Shown piece by piece: positions 1 to 6,683 of a stretch of 13,534 nt of DNA. The stretch comes from Sphingomonas sp. (GTDB lineage Bacteria > Pseudomonadota > Alphaproteobacteria > Sphingomonadales > Sphingomonadaceae). The stretch is taken from positions 1 through 13,534 of the forward strand of contig JAICXF010000049.1 of the NCBI GenBank assembly GCA_025981625.1, written 5' to 3'. Positions within the stretch are counted from its first letter, which is position 1, and each line of letters begins with the position of its first letter. Below the pieces are notes generated by a model, which saw only the letters and a program-made list of their open reading frames with translations, had not been told where the DNA came from and did no database searches. Both the position numbers and the translations under genes were made by a program.

Positions 1-1
1 G

Positions 2-538
2 TCATTGTTCGACAGCTGGAAGAAGCTCGACCAGCTGCAGGACGGTGTGATCGCGATCCCGTCGGACAAGCCGATCAGGGCGGCGGTCGTCTTCACCAGC
101 GGCTTCGGTGTTCGTTCGGACCCGTTTGAGCGCGGCGCGGCCATGCATCCGGGCATCGATCTTGCCGGCGCCTACGGCACCCCGATCTACGCAACCGCCG
201 ACGGCACCGTGCTTCGGGCTGGATGGAACAGCGGCGGCTACGGCAATCTGGTCGAGATCGACCATGGCCGCGGCATTACCACCCGCTACGGGCACATGTC
301 GGCAATCCTCGTCCAGGCCGGCGAGCATGTCACCCGCGGGGAGCAGATCGGCCGCATGGGCTCGACCGGCCGCTCGACGGGCAACCACCTGCACTATGAA
401 GTGCGGATCGATGGCCGCGCGGTGAACCCGATCCCCTTCATGAAGTCGACCGACTACGTCCTCGCAATGCAGAAGCGTTCGGGCGCTGCCTCGATGGACG
501 CGGTGGCGATGGGCGGGCCGACCTCGGGTAACAAGTAA
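2..538 (+). CDS. M23 (LytM-type) metallopeptidase, 5' end outside window
   Basis: This is the C-terminal catalytic part of a zinc endopeptidase that cuts peptidoglycan peptide bridges in the periplasm. The reading frame is open to the left edge, so the true start lies upstream. Numbering from the TTG at 5, the zinc motif HxxxD is H48/D52, a further conserved His is H97 (RYGHMS), and the HxH motif is H128/H130 (NHLHYEV). All M23 metal ligands and the catalytic His are present, so it is probably an active enzyme rather than a degenerate LytM activator. The order (GFGVRSDPF, GIDLAG, GYGNLVEIDHG, GSTGRSTG) is typical of alphaproteobacterial members. The missing N-terminus would normally hold a membrane anchor or coiled coil. 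It is followed by erpA in the same direction, 37 bp away. Confidence 0.92.
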   Translation, partial: SLFDSWKKLDQLQDGVIAIPSDKPIRAAVVFTSGFGVRSDPFERGAAMHPGIDLAGAYGTPIYATADGTVLRAGWNSGGYGNLVEIDHGRGITTRYGHMSAILVQAGEHVTRGEQIGRMGSTGRSTGNHLHYEVRIDGRAVNPIPFMKSTDYVLAMQKRSGAASMDAVAMGGPTSGNK

Positions 539-546
539 GCTTGTTG

Positions 547-576
547 CGCAGGCGGGCGCTTCCTATCTCGCCTGCG
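547..576 (+). promoter_or_regulatory. 8-bp inverted repeat touching the erpA start codon
   Basis: CGCAGGCG (547-554) pairs perfectly with CGCCTGCG (569-576) around a 14-nt loop. G-U pairs could extend it over the GTG start codon at 576-578. No T-tract follows, so it is not a classic intrinsic terminator. It could end M23 transcription or partly cover the erpA start. The pairing is seen directly; any function is inference. Confidence 0.4.
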
Positions 577-908
577 TGACCGAACCTCAGATCAGCCTGA
601 CGAACAGCGCCGCCAAGCGCGTCGCCTGGATCGCCGCGCGACAGGACAAGCCGGCGATCCTGCGCCTCGCGATCGACGGCGGCGGCTGTGCCGGCTTCAC
701 CTACAAGTTCGAACTCGCGTCCGCTGCAGAGAGCGATGATGAGGTCGTCGAAACGGACGGCGTGAAGCTCGTGGTTGACCCGATTAGTCTCGACCTGGTG
801 CGCGGCTCGGCCGTCGATTTCGTCGAGGACCTGGGCGGTGCGGCGTTTCGCGTCACCAACCCCAACGCACAATCCGGTTGCGGCTGCGGTTCCAGCTTCT
901 CGGTATAG
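576..908 (+). CDS. erpA: HesB/IscA-family A-type Fe-S cluster insertion protein (ErpA-like)
   Basis: A 110-residue A-type carrier that receives Fe-S clusters from the scaffold and delivers them to apoproteins in the cytoplasm. The three cluster-ligand cysteines are present: C38 in GGGCAGF and C102/C104 in the C-terminal GCGCGSSFSV. Length matches the family (about 107-120 residues). The start is a GTG; no in-frame ATG lies nearby and no convincing Shine-Dalgarno sequence precedes it, while a hairpin covers the region. The frame is open upstream, but homologues begin at about this point (MTE...SLT). The neighbour xth follows 23 bp downstream, so the two may be co-transcribed. Telling ErpA from IscA or SufA by sequence alone is uncertain; the absence of other isc/suf genes nearby favours ErpA. 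Confidence 0.87.
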   Translation: MTEPQISLTNSAAKRVAWIAARQDKPAILRLAIDGGGCAGFTYKFELASAAESDDEVVETDGVKLVVDPISLDLVRGSAVDFVEDLGGAAFRVTNPNAQSGCGCGSSFSV

Positions 909-931
909 TTCCAAGTCGCTAGGGCGAGTTC

Positions 932-1705
932 ATGAAGCTCGCGACGTATAATCTCAACGGCATCCGAGCGCGGCTCCCGCGGCTGCTCGAGTGGTTGCAG
1001 CGCGAGCAGCCGGACGTGGTTGCCCTGCAGGAACTCAAATGCGCCGACGAGGCGCTGCCGATCGCGGACATCGAGGCTGCAGGATATGGGGCGGTCTGGC
1101 ATGGACAGAAGGGCTTCAACGGCGTCGCTGTGCTGGCCAAGGGCGACGCGCCCGAGCTGCGCAGGGTCGGGCTCCCGGGCGATCCCGACGACACCCACAG
1201 CCGGTATATCGAAGCGGAGATAAACGGGGTGGTCGTCGGCTCCATCTACCTGCCGAACGGCAATCCGGTGGGTACCGAAAAGTTCGACTACAAGCTGCGG
1301 TGGATGGAACGCCTCTACACGCACGCGGCCGAGCTCCTCGAACAAGAGCGACCCACGGTGCTGTGCGGCGACTGGAACGTGGTTCCCGAAGATCGCGACG
1401 TCTTCTCCGTACGCGCGACACAGCATGACGCCGTGATGCAGCCGCAGGCGCGACAGCTGTGGCGGCGGATCGTTCACCAGGGCTGGACTGATGCGCTCCG
1501 CGCCTTCCATCCGACCGAAGAGAAGCTCTACACCTTTTGGGATTACACCGCCGGCTGTTGGCAGCGCGACCTCGGCTTTCGCCTCGACCACCTGCTCTGT
1601 TCACCGGAAGCGGTCGACCGCTTGGCGGGCGCCGGCGTCGACAGGTGGGTGAGGGGAGAGGAGAAGGCCTCGGACCACGCGCCGACCTGGGTGGAACTCG
1701 TCTAG
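932..1705 (+). CDS. xth: Exodeoxyribonuclease III (AP endonuclease, ExoIII family)
   Basis: A Mg-dependent enzyme that cuts DNA 5' of abasic sites and removes 3' blocking groups and nucleotides in base excision repair. The 257-residue length is normal. The endonuclease/exonuclease/phosphatase fold motifs appear in order: YNLNGIRAR (6-14), LQELK with metal-binding E34, Y106 in SIYLPNG, GDWNVVPEDRDV with D147 and N149, LGFRLDHLL with D219, and the C-terminal SDHAP with D248/H249, the catalytic His pair. The ATG at 932 begins MKLATYNLNG, the usual family start. It is probably co-transcribed with erpA. The ORF is intact and nothing looks odd. Confidence 0.95.
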   Translation: MKLATYNLNGIRARLPRLLEWLQREQPDVVALQELKCADEALPIADIEAAGYGAVWHGQKGFNGVAVLAKGDAPELRRVGLPGDPDDTHSRYIEAEINGVVVGSIYLPNGNPVGTEKFDYKLRWMERLYTHAAELLEQERPTVLCGDWNVVPEDRDVFSVRATQHDAVMQPQARQLWRRIVHQGWTDALRAFHPTEEKLYTFWDYTAGCWQRDLGFRLDHLLCSPEAVDRLAGAGVDRWVRGEEKASDHAPTWVELV

Positions 1706-1787
1706 GTCAAGTTCCACACCATCGTTTAACCCTCTTATATTATCCTCGAGTACCGATGGCGGCCTGGCCGCGTTGGGGACATCGCCA

Positions 1788-2831
1788 ATGAATGCTCATC
1801 ACGGCATCGAAGCGCAGCATCCGCATTTCGTTCACATTCCCGACCCGAAGCAGGTTGAAGGCGTGCGCGCGTACCGTGAACCGGACGAGCCGCACCCGCT
1901 GCAAATCACCTTCCTCGAAGAGGGGGGAGAGCGCGCGTGGGTTGAGGAAATGCGGGAGCTGCTTTCCGCAGGCCAGACCCTGGAAGCGGATGCCCGATTG
2001 AGTGCGGAACTTGCCGGCTTCGACGGCGCGCTCGCCCGTCTTTGCAAGGCGACCTTGGCCGCCGAAGTGGTGCTTGAAGGCTGGGATGACCTCCTTCCCA
2101 TCCTCTCCGAATGGGAAGGTCCGCAGATCACGGCCATCACCCTGGGTCTGACGAACCCGCCGGACCTGGTTTTCGAGGCCGGACAGACCCACGACCCCGA
2201 GTTGCTGCTCGGCCTCTATTCCGACGATGCGTTTTCATTCAGCGATGCGAGCAAGACCGAATTGCTCGACGAGTGCGCCAAGGAACTCCCCGCCTGGACA
2301 GGTGCGGAAGAGGATGTCGAATTTTACTGCACGCTTCCGGGCTTGGCCGAACTCAACACCGCACTGATCAACTGCAAGCATCGCCGTTTCCTGCGCGATG
2401 GTCGCGACGGCGTCGAGGGCCGGGCTCCGGGCGGCTATGTCGAATATGTGCTTGGCTCGTGGCTGTTGGCGACGCGCTTCCTGCAGTCGACGGAGCAGGC
2501 AATCTCCGATCATGGCCTTCCGCCGGGTTGCCGGCTGATCGCGGGTGCCGTGGACGTGAATGCCGATTTCGTGACGGTTCTGGGCGACGACAAGCATTGC
2601 GCCGAAGCTCCGGCTCGTTCGGCCGCGGCGGCCGGACCGAGCTTTGCGACGTTGACGTTCACGCCATGGGTTCCGCGCGAGGACCCGACTGCGGACGCGC
2701 CATCGAGCGGTCCCACGCTCCGCCAGCGTCTTATTCCCGCTGAGCAAGGAGAGGTTGCCGAGCTAACCGAAGAAAAACCGCAGCGAGCCAGTTTCCTGAC
2801 ACGCCTGTTTGGCCACTTTCGCCGCGGCTGA
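1788..2831 (+). CDS. Unrecognised conserved-looking 347-residue cytoplasmic protein
   Basis: I do not recognise a family. The start at the ATG of 1788 is preferred over an in-frame TTG at 1773 because GGGGA (1775-1779) sits about 8 nt upstream of the ATG. There is no signal peptide and no membrane segment. Residues 1-130 are acidic and helix-prone (FLEEGGERAWVEEMRELL; AGFDGALARLCKATL). The middle is rich in Asp/Glu and aromatic residues (GLYSDDAFSFSD). A region around 185-265 holds Cys and Gly motifs (INCKHRRFLRDGRDG, GGYVEYVLGSW, LPPGCRLIAGAVDV). The last 75 residues are Pro/Ala-rich with a basic tail (LTRLFGHFRRG), which may contact membrane or nucleic acid. It has an AT-rich stretch just upstream (1724-1745) but no clear promoter. 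It looks like a real gene, since its codon use matches its neighbours and the frame is long and uninterrupted. Confidence 0.8.
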   Translation: MNAHHGIEAQHPHFVHIPDPKQVEGVRAYREPDEPHPLQITFLEEGGERAWVEEMRELLSAGQTLEADARLSAELAGFDGALARLCKATLAAEVVLEGWDDLLPILSEWEGPQITAITLGLTNPPDLVFEAGQTHDPELLLGLYSDDAFSFSDASKTELLDECAKELPAWTGAEEDVEFYCTLPGLAELNTALINCKHRRFLRDGRDGVEGRAPGGYVEYVLGSWLLATRFLQSTEQAISDHGLPPGCRLIAGAVDVNADFVTVLGDDKHCAEAPARSAAAAGPSFATLTFTPWVPREDPTADAPSSGPTLRQRLIPAEQGEVAELTEEKPQRASFLTRLFGHFRRG

Positions 2832-2848
2832 GCCCCGCTTCGCGCTCC

Positions 2849-2871
2849 CCGCACAATCGTCAGAAGTGCGG
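2849..2871. terminator. Possible weak hairpin between convergent genes
   Basis: CCGCAC (2849-2854) and GTGCGG (2866-2871) form a 6-bp stem that can extend with a 2-nt bulge (CT...AG). It lies in the 69-bp gap between the tail-to-tail genes ending at 2831 and 2901. No T-tract is present on either side, so the terminator role is only suggested by position. Confidence 0.3.
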
Positions 2872-2900
2872 AGTTAATCTACGCGATGAAGGCAATCTCC

Positions 2901-4043
2901 CTACAGCTCCTTTTCGAAGATCCGGTAGCGATGATTGATCCACGCGCCCGGCAGCTCGGCAATCGACAGCATTCCCTTGTTATCCTCGAGAATCCAACCG
3001 AACTCGCCAATCTTGATCCCGAACTTCCCGACGCAGTCCCGCCGGGTGTATTCGATCAGCATGAAAGCGAGCATGCTCGCCAGCCGTGATTGGTGGAGCT
3101 TCTTGGCCACTCCCATCAGCGGCACCCTGGCGCGACGGGTGCGCGGCTTGCGGAGCCTCCACAGGAGCTTGATGAAGTTGAACGGGAACAGCTCGCCGTT
3201 CAAATCCTTGATCAGCTCGTTGATGTCCGGGATGGTGATCATGAACGCCACCGGTTCGCCGTCGAGCTCCGCGATCCGCACGAGCTCATTGTAGATGATC
3301 GGTTTCAGCTTCTTGCCGGCGTAGGCGATTTCCGCCTCGGTCAGCGGGACATAGCCCCAGTTTCCTGACCAGGCGTCGTTCAGGATGTTGAGGATGATCC
3401 GGGCTTCCTCGTTGAACCTGGACTTGTCGACCTGTCTGATGCCGATGCGCGGATTGCGCTCGCCCATGGCGATCAGCCGAGTGATCTTCGGGTCGTCCCA
3501 ATGGGCGATGTCGACTTCGTAGGTCAGCAGGTCCTTGGCCTTCTGGTAGCCCGCGCGCTCGATCCATCCGCGATATTCGGGCTTGTGATGGCCCATCATC
3601 GCCGTCGGGTCCTCGTCGAAGCCTTCGATCTCGAGACCGGGCTCGTCCCAGATCGACAGGCTGATCGGTCCGAACGATCGCGCCATGCCTTGGCGCCGGA
3701 GCCAATCCTCGGCGTTGCTGATCAGTGCGTGCGCCGCTTCCTCGTCGAGCGCGTCGAAGAAGCCCCAGTTGCCGATGCCCTTGCCCATGTGCTCCTGGAC
3801 CAGCTCGTCGACTTGCGCGCTGATCCGGCCGACGACCTTCCCGCCGCGTTCCGCCAGCCACAATTCGGCCCTGGCGTGTTCGAACCACGGGTTCTTGCCC
3901 GGGGTGATGAGGCCGTGCACCTCGTCCTTTAGCGGCGGCACCCAGTGCGGATCGCCTTTGTAAACCTCCCATGCGAAATCGACGAAGGCTTGTCTGTCCT
4001 TCTTCGTGCGGACCGGGCGGATGTTCAGAGGGGCACTGCTCAT
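2901..4043 (-). CDS. GNAT-like acyltransferase family protein (YghO-like)
   Basis: A 380-residue cytoplasmic protein of the long GNAT-like type, often annotated as N-acetyltransferase. Visible family features are the N-terminal DPHWVPPL (31-38) and NPWFEHA (51-57), the acyl-CoA-fold stretch GGKVVGRISAQVDE (67-80), GNWGFFDALD (91-100), SIWDEPGLEIEGFDEDP (130-146), and the C-terminal WILEDNKGM...GAWINHRYRIFEK (350-378). A second GNAT-like segment appears near 255-275 (RIAELDGEPVAFMITIPD), which suggests a tandem fold. The substrate is not shown by the sequence. From memory, some long bacterial GNAT proteins acylate lipids, and the Caulobacter ceramide synthase has a GNAT-type fold; a link here is only inference. 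It is divergent from a fatty-acid desaturase. The start at 4043 is an ATG. Confidence 0.78.
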   Translation of the reverse strand: MSSAPLNIRPVRTKKDRQAFVDFAWEVYKGDPHWVPPLKDEVHGLITPGKNPWFEHARAELWLAERGGKVVGRISAQVDELVQEHMGKGIGNWGFFDALDEEAAHALISNAEDWLRRQGMARSFGPISLSIWDEPGLEIEGFDEDPTAMMGHHKPEYRGWIERAGYQKAKDLLTYEVDIAHWDDPKITRLIAMGERNPRIGIRQVDKSRFNEEARIILNILNDAWSGNWGYVPLTEAEIAYAGKKLKPIIYNELVRIAELDGEPVAFMITIPDINELIKDLNGELFPFNFIKLLWRLRKPRTRRARVPLMGVAKKLHQSRLASMLAFMLIEYTRRDCVGKFGIKIGEFGWILEDNKGMLSIAELPGAWINHRYRIFEKEL

Positions 4044-4071
4044 GGCACGAGGGCTAGCGGTTTAAGCCCAA

Positions 4072-4142
4072 TTCGTCATCCCCGCGAAAGCGGGGACCCA
4101 GTTTTTGTCTCTGCTAGGTTCCCGCTTTCGCGGGAATGACGA
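4072..4142. repeat. Pair of inverted palindromic intergenic repeats
   Basis: Two near-identical units face each other: one around 4074-4100 (CGTCATCCCCGCGAAAGCGG...) and its reverse complement around 4115-4142. Each unit holds its own palindrome, CCCGC-GAAA-GCGGG, with a GNRA loop. The two units pair with each other as well, with about 18 nt between them. This matches a dispersed repeat that is common in intergenic DNA of sphingomonads and other Proteobacteria. It lies between two divergent genes, so it is not a terminator for either. In RNA it could form a strong hairpin. Confidence 0.8.
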
Positions 4143-4213
4143 GATGTGGTGCTCTTCAATCGCCCAACTCCCGCCACTATCTCCTGCAAAGGAGCAGGCC
4201 TAAGCCACTATCG

Positions 4214-5311
4214 ATGAGCAACGCAGCGACCCTCGAGCGGACACGCGCCGGCGCGGCTTCCGAGCCGCGAGCGGACGTGCGCGCCAAGGATGACGCAGCG
4301 ATGCTCAAGGCGGCGGCGAACCTGACGCGCGACCTCAATGTTCCGAGATCCGGTATTTACTGGGCGGACATGATCGGCTCGGCGCTGCTTGGCTATGCCG
4401 CGCTGTTTGCGGCGATGCTCGTTCACCCGGCGTGGGTTGCGGTTGGCTGCGGGATTGTCGCAATCCTCGCCCTCTACCGCGCCGGCTCGTTCATCCATGA
4501 GCTGACCCACATCAAGAAGGGCTCGGTGAAGGGCTTCCGCTTCACCTGGAACCTGATCGTCGGCGTGCCGCTGATGGTGCCAAGCTTCATGTACGAAGGC
4601 GTCCACAATCAGCATCACGCCAAACGCTATTACGGGACCGTCGACGATCCCGAATACCTCCCGCTGGCGCTGATGCACCCGTGGACGTTGCCGGTGTTTT
4701 TGATTGCCGCCGCATTGGCCCCGATCGGCATGCTGATCCGCTTCGGCATTCTCGCGCCGCTGTCGCTGCTCTCGCCGAAGCTGCGCAGCGTCGTCGTCGG
4801 TCGCTATTCCGGCCTTCAGATCAATCCGAAGTTCGTCCGACCGAAACCGGAGGGTGAGTTCGCCCGCGACTGGGCGTGGCAGGAAGCGGCCTGCAGCCTG
4901 TGGGCTATCGCACTCCTGACGCTGGTCGCAACCGACATCATTCCGCCCCGGGACTTCCTGATTTTCCTGGGCATCGCCGCGGGCGTCATGTTCCTTAACC
5001 AGGTGCGCACCCTCGTCGCGCATCTGTGGGAAAACGGCGGCGAGCCGATGAGCGTCACGGCGCAGTTCCTCGACAGCGTCAACGTGCCCCCGCCGGCGAC
5101 CCTTCCCGCGCTGTGGGCACCGGTCGGCCTGCGCTACCACGCGTTGCACCACCTACTGCCGGGCCTGCCCTATCACGCGCTTGGCGAAGCGCATCGAAGA
5201 CTGTGCCAGGAGCTGGAATCAGGCTCGCTTTATCACGCGTCGACCCACCGGCACCTTTCGGCATTGGTCGCTCGCCTCGCGCGAAGCACGATGGCGCGTC
5301 GCGCCGCCTGA
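4214..5311 (+). CDS. Membrane fatty-acid desaturase family protein
   Basis: A di-iron membrane enzyme that desaturates or hydroxylates acyl chains, 365 residues from the ATG at 4214. The three histidine boxes are complete: HELTH (95-99), HNQHH (131-135) and HALHH (309-313), plus H270 in RTLVAHLWEN. Hydrophobic segments lie at about 52-70, 74-90, 113-128, 155-182, 226-242 and 247-263. The in-frame ATG at 4136 was rejected because it lies inside the intergenic repeat and the added residues look random. AAAGGAG (4188-4194) is 19 nt upstream of the chosen start, farther than ideal, so the start is moderately certain. The substrate (phospholipid, sphingolipid or carotenoid precursor) cannot be told from the sequence. 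It ends 2 bp from the convergent cupin gene. Confidence 0.9.
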   Translation: MSNAATLERTRAGAASEPRADVRAKDDAAMLKAAANLTRDLNVPRSGIYWADMIGSALLGYAALFAAMLVHPAWVAVGCGIVAILALYRAGSFIHELTHIKKGSVKGFRFTWNLIVGVPLMVPSFMYEGVHNQHHAKRYYGTVDDPEYLPLALMHPWTLPVFLIAAALAPIGMLIRFGILAPLSLLSPKLRSVVVGRYSGLQINPKFVRPKPEGEFARDWAWQEAACSLWAIALLTLVATDIIPPRDFLIFLGIAAGVMFLNQVRTLVAHLWENGGEPMSVTAQFLDSVNVPPPATLPALWAPVGLRYHALHHLLPGLPYHALGEAHRRLCQELESGSLYHASTHRHLSALVARLARSTMARRAA

Positions 5312-5313
5312 AC

Positions 5314-5706
5314 TCACTTGCCCAGCATCACGCTGAGCTGCTTGTCGTCGGCGCGCGCGAGCACCGAACAGTAAAGCTGCGCCGGCTCCTTGGCTGACAT
5401 GTTCCGGAAGTAGTGCACGGTTTCGCCCGCGTGCTCGATCGTCGCGTCGCCGACGCCCGCAGTTCGCTCGGGAGCCTTGCCGATACTCACCGCGAACCTG
5501 CCCTTCGAAACGAAGCAGACCACCGGCACGGGGTGCATGTGCTCGGGCATCTTCTGCCCGGGAAGGAAATCGACCCGCCACATTTCCACATGGGAAACGG
5601 ACTTGGTCGGATCGATCGCGAAGCTCCCGACCGACGTTCGCGTCGGAAGCGGAGCGGCCGTTGCTCCCGCGGCCATTGCAAGAGCGAGCATTGCCACGAT
5701 GCGCAT
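5314..5706 (-). CDS. Exported small cupin-domain protein
   Basis: A 130-residue single-domain cupin with a signal peptide (MRIVAMLALAMAAGATAAP, cleavage after about A18). Cupin motif 1 reads PGQKMPEHMHP with H56 and H58, and motif 2 includes GDATIEHAGETVHYF with H98, so a metal site is likely. The start at 5706 is preferred over an upstream in-frame ATG at 5736 because GGAAGG (5712-5717) is 5 nt away and the signal peptide begins there. No substrate can be inferred; small periplasmic cupins act as dioxygenases, isomerases or binding proteins. It converges on the desaturase with 2 bp between the stop codons, leaving no room for a private terminator. Confidence 0.83.
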   Translation of the reverse strand: MRIVAMLALAMAAGATAAPLPTRTSVGSFAIDPTKSVSHVEMWRVDFLPGQKMPEHMHPVPVVCFVSKGRFAVSIGKAPERTAGVGDATIEHAGETVHYFRNMSAKEPAQLYCSVLARADDKQLSVMLGK

Positions 5707-5711
5707 CGGTA

Positions 5712-5717
5712 CCTTCC
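5712..5717 (-). promoter_or_regulatory. Shine-Dalgarno sequence fixing the cupin start
   Basis: On the minus strand the site reads GGAAGG, 5 nt upstream of the ATG at 5706. It decides against the longer reading from 5736. Confidence 0.65.
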
Positions 5718-5751
5718 CCCAAAACCTTGACTTCAAAGCTCATATCATGTT

Positions 5752-5783
5752 GAGCGCATCGCGTCAGGCGGGCCGATGCGCTC
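5752..5783. promoter_or_regulatory. Perfect 10-bp inverted repeat between cupin and rplQ
   Basis: GAGCGCATCG (5752-5761) and CGATGCGCTC (5774-5783) pair perfectly around a 12-nt spacer in the 171-bp gap between divergent genes. No T-tract follows on either strand. It could be an operator for a dimeric regulator or an RNA hairpin in the rplQ leader. The repeat is seen directly; the role is inference. Confidence 0.5.
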
Positions 5784-5877
5784 GCCGTTGTCATTTGGGC
5801 ACATGTGCAGCCGCCCGGAGTGCTGCCTGGCCGGAGCTACCTCGTACGGGCTCCAGACGAACGGAAGGACAAGACCC

Positions 5878-6297
5878 ATGCGCCATCGTGTAGGCGGCCG
5901 TAAGCTTCAGCGCACCTCCAGCCACCGCGCGGCCCTGTTCCGCAACATGGCGGCCGCGCTCATCAAACATGAGCAGATCACCACCACGACAGCCAAGGCG
6001 AAGGAGCTTCGCCCCTATGTCGAGAAGCTCGTGACGCTCGCCAAGCGCGGCGGCCTCAGCAACCGCCGGCTCGCCCACGCGCGGCTGATGGACGACGCGC
6101 AGCTCATCAAGCTCTTCGATGTCATGGCCAAGCGCTACGCAGGCCGCAACGGCGGCTACACGCGAATCATCAAGGCGGGCATCCGCTCTTCGGACGCGGC
6201 GCCGATCGCCGTGATCGAGTTCGTCGATCGCGACCAAGCCGCCAAGGGGCAGGACTCCGGCCCGGTTGTGAACGAGGAAGAGTTCGAAGCGGCCTGA
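5878..6297 (+). CDS. rplQ: 50S ribosomal protein L17
   Basis: The 139-residue large-subunit protein L17, which lines the polypeptide exit region. The family signature is intact: [17 protein letters not shown] (1-17), [16 protein letters not shown] (22-37), [16 protein letters not shown] (41-56), and the conserved [24 protein letters not shown] (91-114). The C-terminal tail is acidic, as in alphaproteobacterial L17. The start is the ATG at 5878 with GGAAGG (5863-5868) 9 nt upstream. In most bacteria rplQ follows rpoA directly; here the upstream DNA is a divergent cupin gene and no rpoA remnant is visible. The gene therefore probably has its own promoter within 5707-5862. Confidence 0.95.
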   Translation: MRHRVGGRKLQRTSSHRAALFRNMAAALIKHEQITTTTAKAKELRPYVEKLVTLAKRGGLSNRRLAHARLMDDAQLIKLFDVMAKRYAGRNGGYTRIIKAGIRSSDAAPIAVIEFVDRDQAAKGQDSGPVVNEEEFEAA

Positions 6298-6299
6298 GC

Positions 6300-6323
6300 G
6301 CACGCGGCGGATTCGTCGCGTGC
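6300..6323 (+). terminator. Hairpin after rplQ
   Basis: GCACGCG (6300-6306) pairs with CGCGTGC (6317-6323), and G-U and C-G pairs inside extend the stem to about nine pairs with a short loop. It begins 3 nt after the rplQ stop. No T-tract follows, so it may stabilise the 3' end or terminate weakly. Confidence 0.45.
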
Positions 6324-6370
6324 CCCAATCGGTGGTATGATGCGTGCGCCGTGCCGGGGGGTGTCGGCAA

Positions 6371-6559
6371 ATGCGCTATTACCGGCTTTATTTCATGCAC
6401 CGCTTCAGCGGTCACATCGATCACTTCCGCGAATTCGAAGCGGACGATGACGAGGCCGCGCTCGGCGTGGCCGAAGGCTGGCGCGATGACTGGCCGATGG
6501 AGCTGTGGAACCGCGAGCGCAAGCTGAAGCGCTGGGACACTGTCGTGCAGCCCGACTGA
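6371..6559 (+). CDS. Small 62-residue protein of unknown function
   Basis: A short, aromatic and charged protein that begins MRYYRLYFMHRFSGHIDHF and includes FEADDDEAALGVAE and PMELWNRERKLKRW. I recall similar small proteins as common orphans in sphingomonads, but no function is known to me. There is no signal peptide. The chosen ATG at 6371 is preferred over one at 6344, since the added residues look random; GGGGGTG (6357-6363) lies about 7 nt upstream as a weak ribosome site. It sits alone between rplQ and the Tyr/Gly-rich protein, followed by an inverted repeat at 6563-6591. Confidence 0.75.
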   Translation: MRYYRLYFMHRFSGHIDHFREFEADDDEAALGVAEGWRDDWPMELWNRERKLKRWDTVVQPD

Positions 6560-6562
6560 GCC

Positions 6563-6591
6563 GCTGAACGGCAGCAAACCAGTCGTTCAGC
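6563..6591. terminator. 8-bp inverted repeat after the small gene
   Basis: GCTGAACG (6563-6570) and CGTTCAGC (6584-6591) pair perfectly around a 13-nt loop, 4 nt past the stop of the 62-residue gene. It lacks a T-tract. It could be a weak terminator or an operator for the gene starting at 6684. Confidence 0.4.
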
Positions 6592-6683
6592 AAGCCGCCA
6601 ATTGACCAGCCATAGACCCGATCCGGGCCGCTGCGCGTTGTGCTCCGCGGGCCAGGAAACGAGAGAGTAACAGGAGACGGGTC

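Noticed and set aside
701..1591. Minus-strand ORF of 296 residues across erpA and xth
   Set aside because: Both plus-strand genes are certain; the antisense frame has no recognisable domain.
3945..4139. Plus-strand ORF of 64 residues reading through the intergenic repeat
   Set aside because: It is antisense to the GNAT-like gene start, and its end is only the translated repeat (HPRESGDPVF), a familiar artefact.
4136..4213. Longer N-terminus for the desaturase from the ATG at 4136
   Set aside because: The ATG lies inside the palindromic repeat, and the extra residues lack any family likeness.
4208..5152. Long minus-strand ORF inside the desaturase gene
   Set aside because: It shows no family motif and mirrors a gene with all three His boxes.
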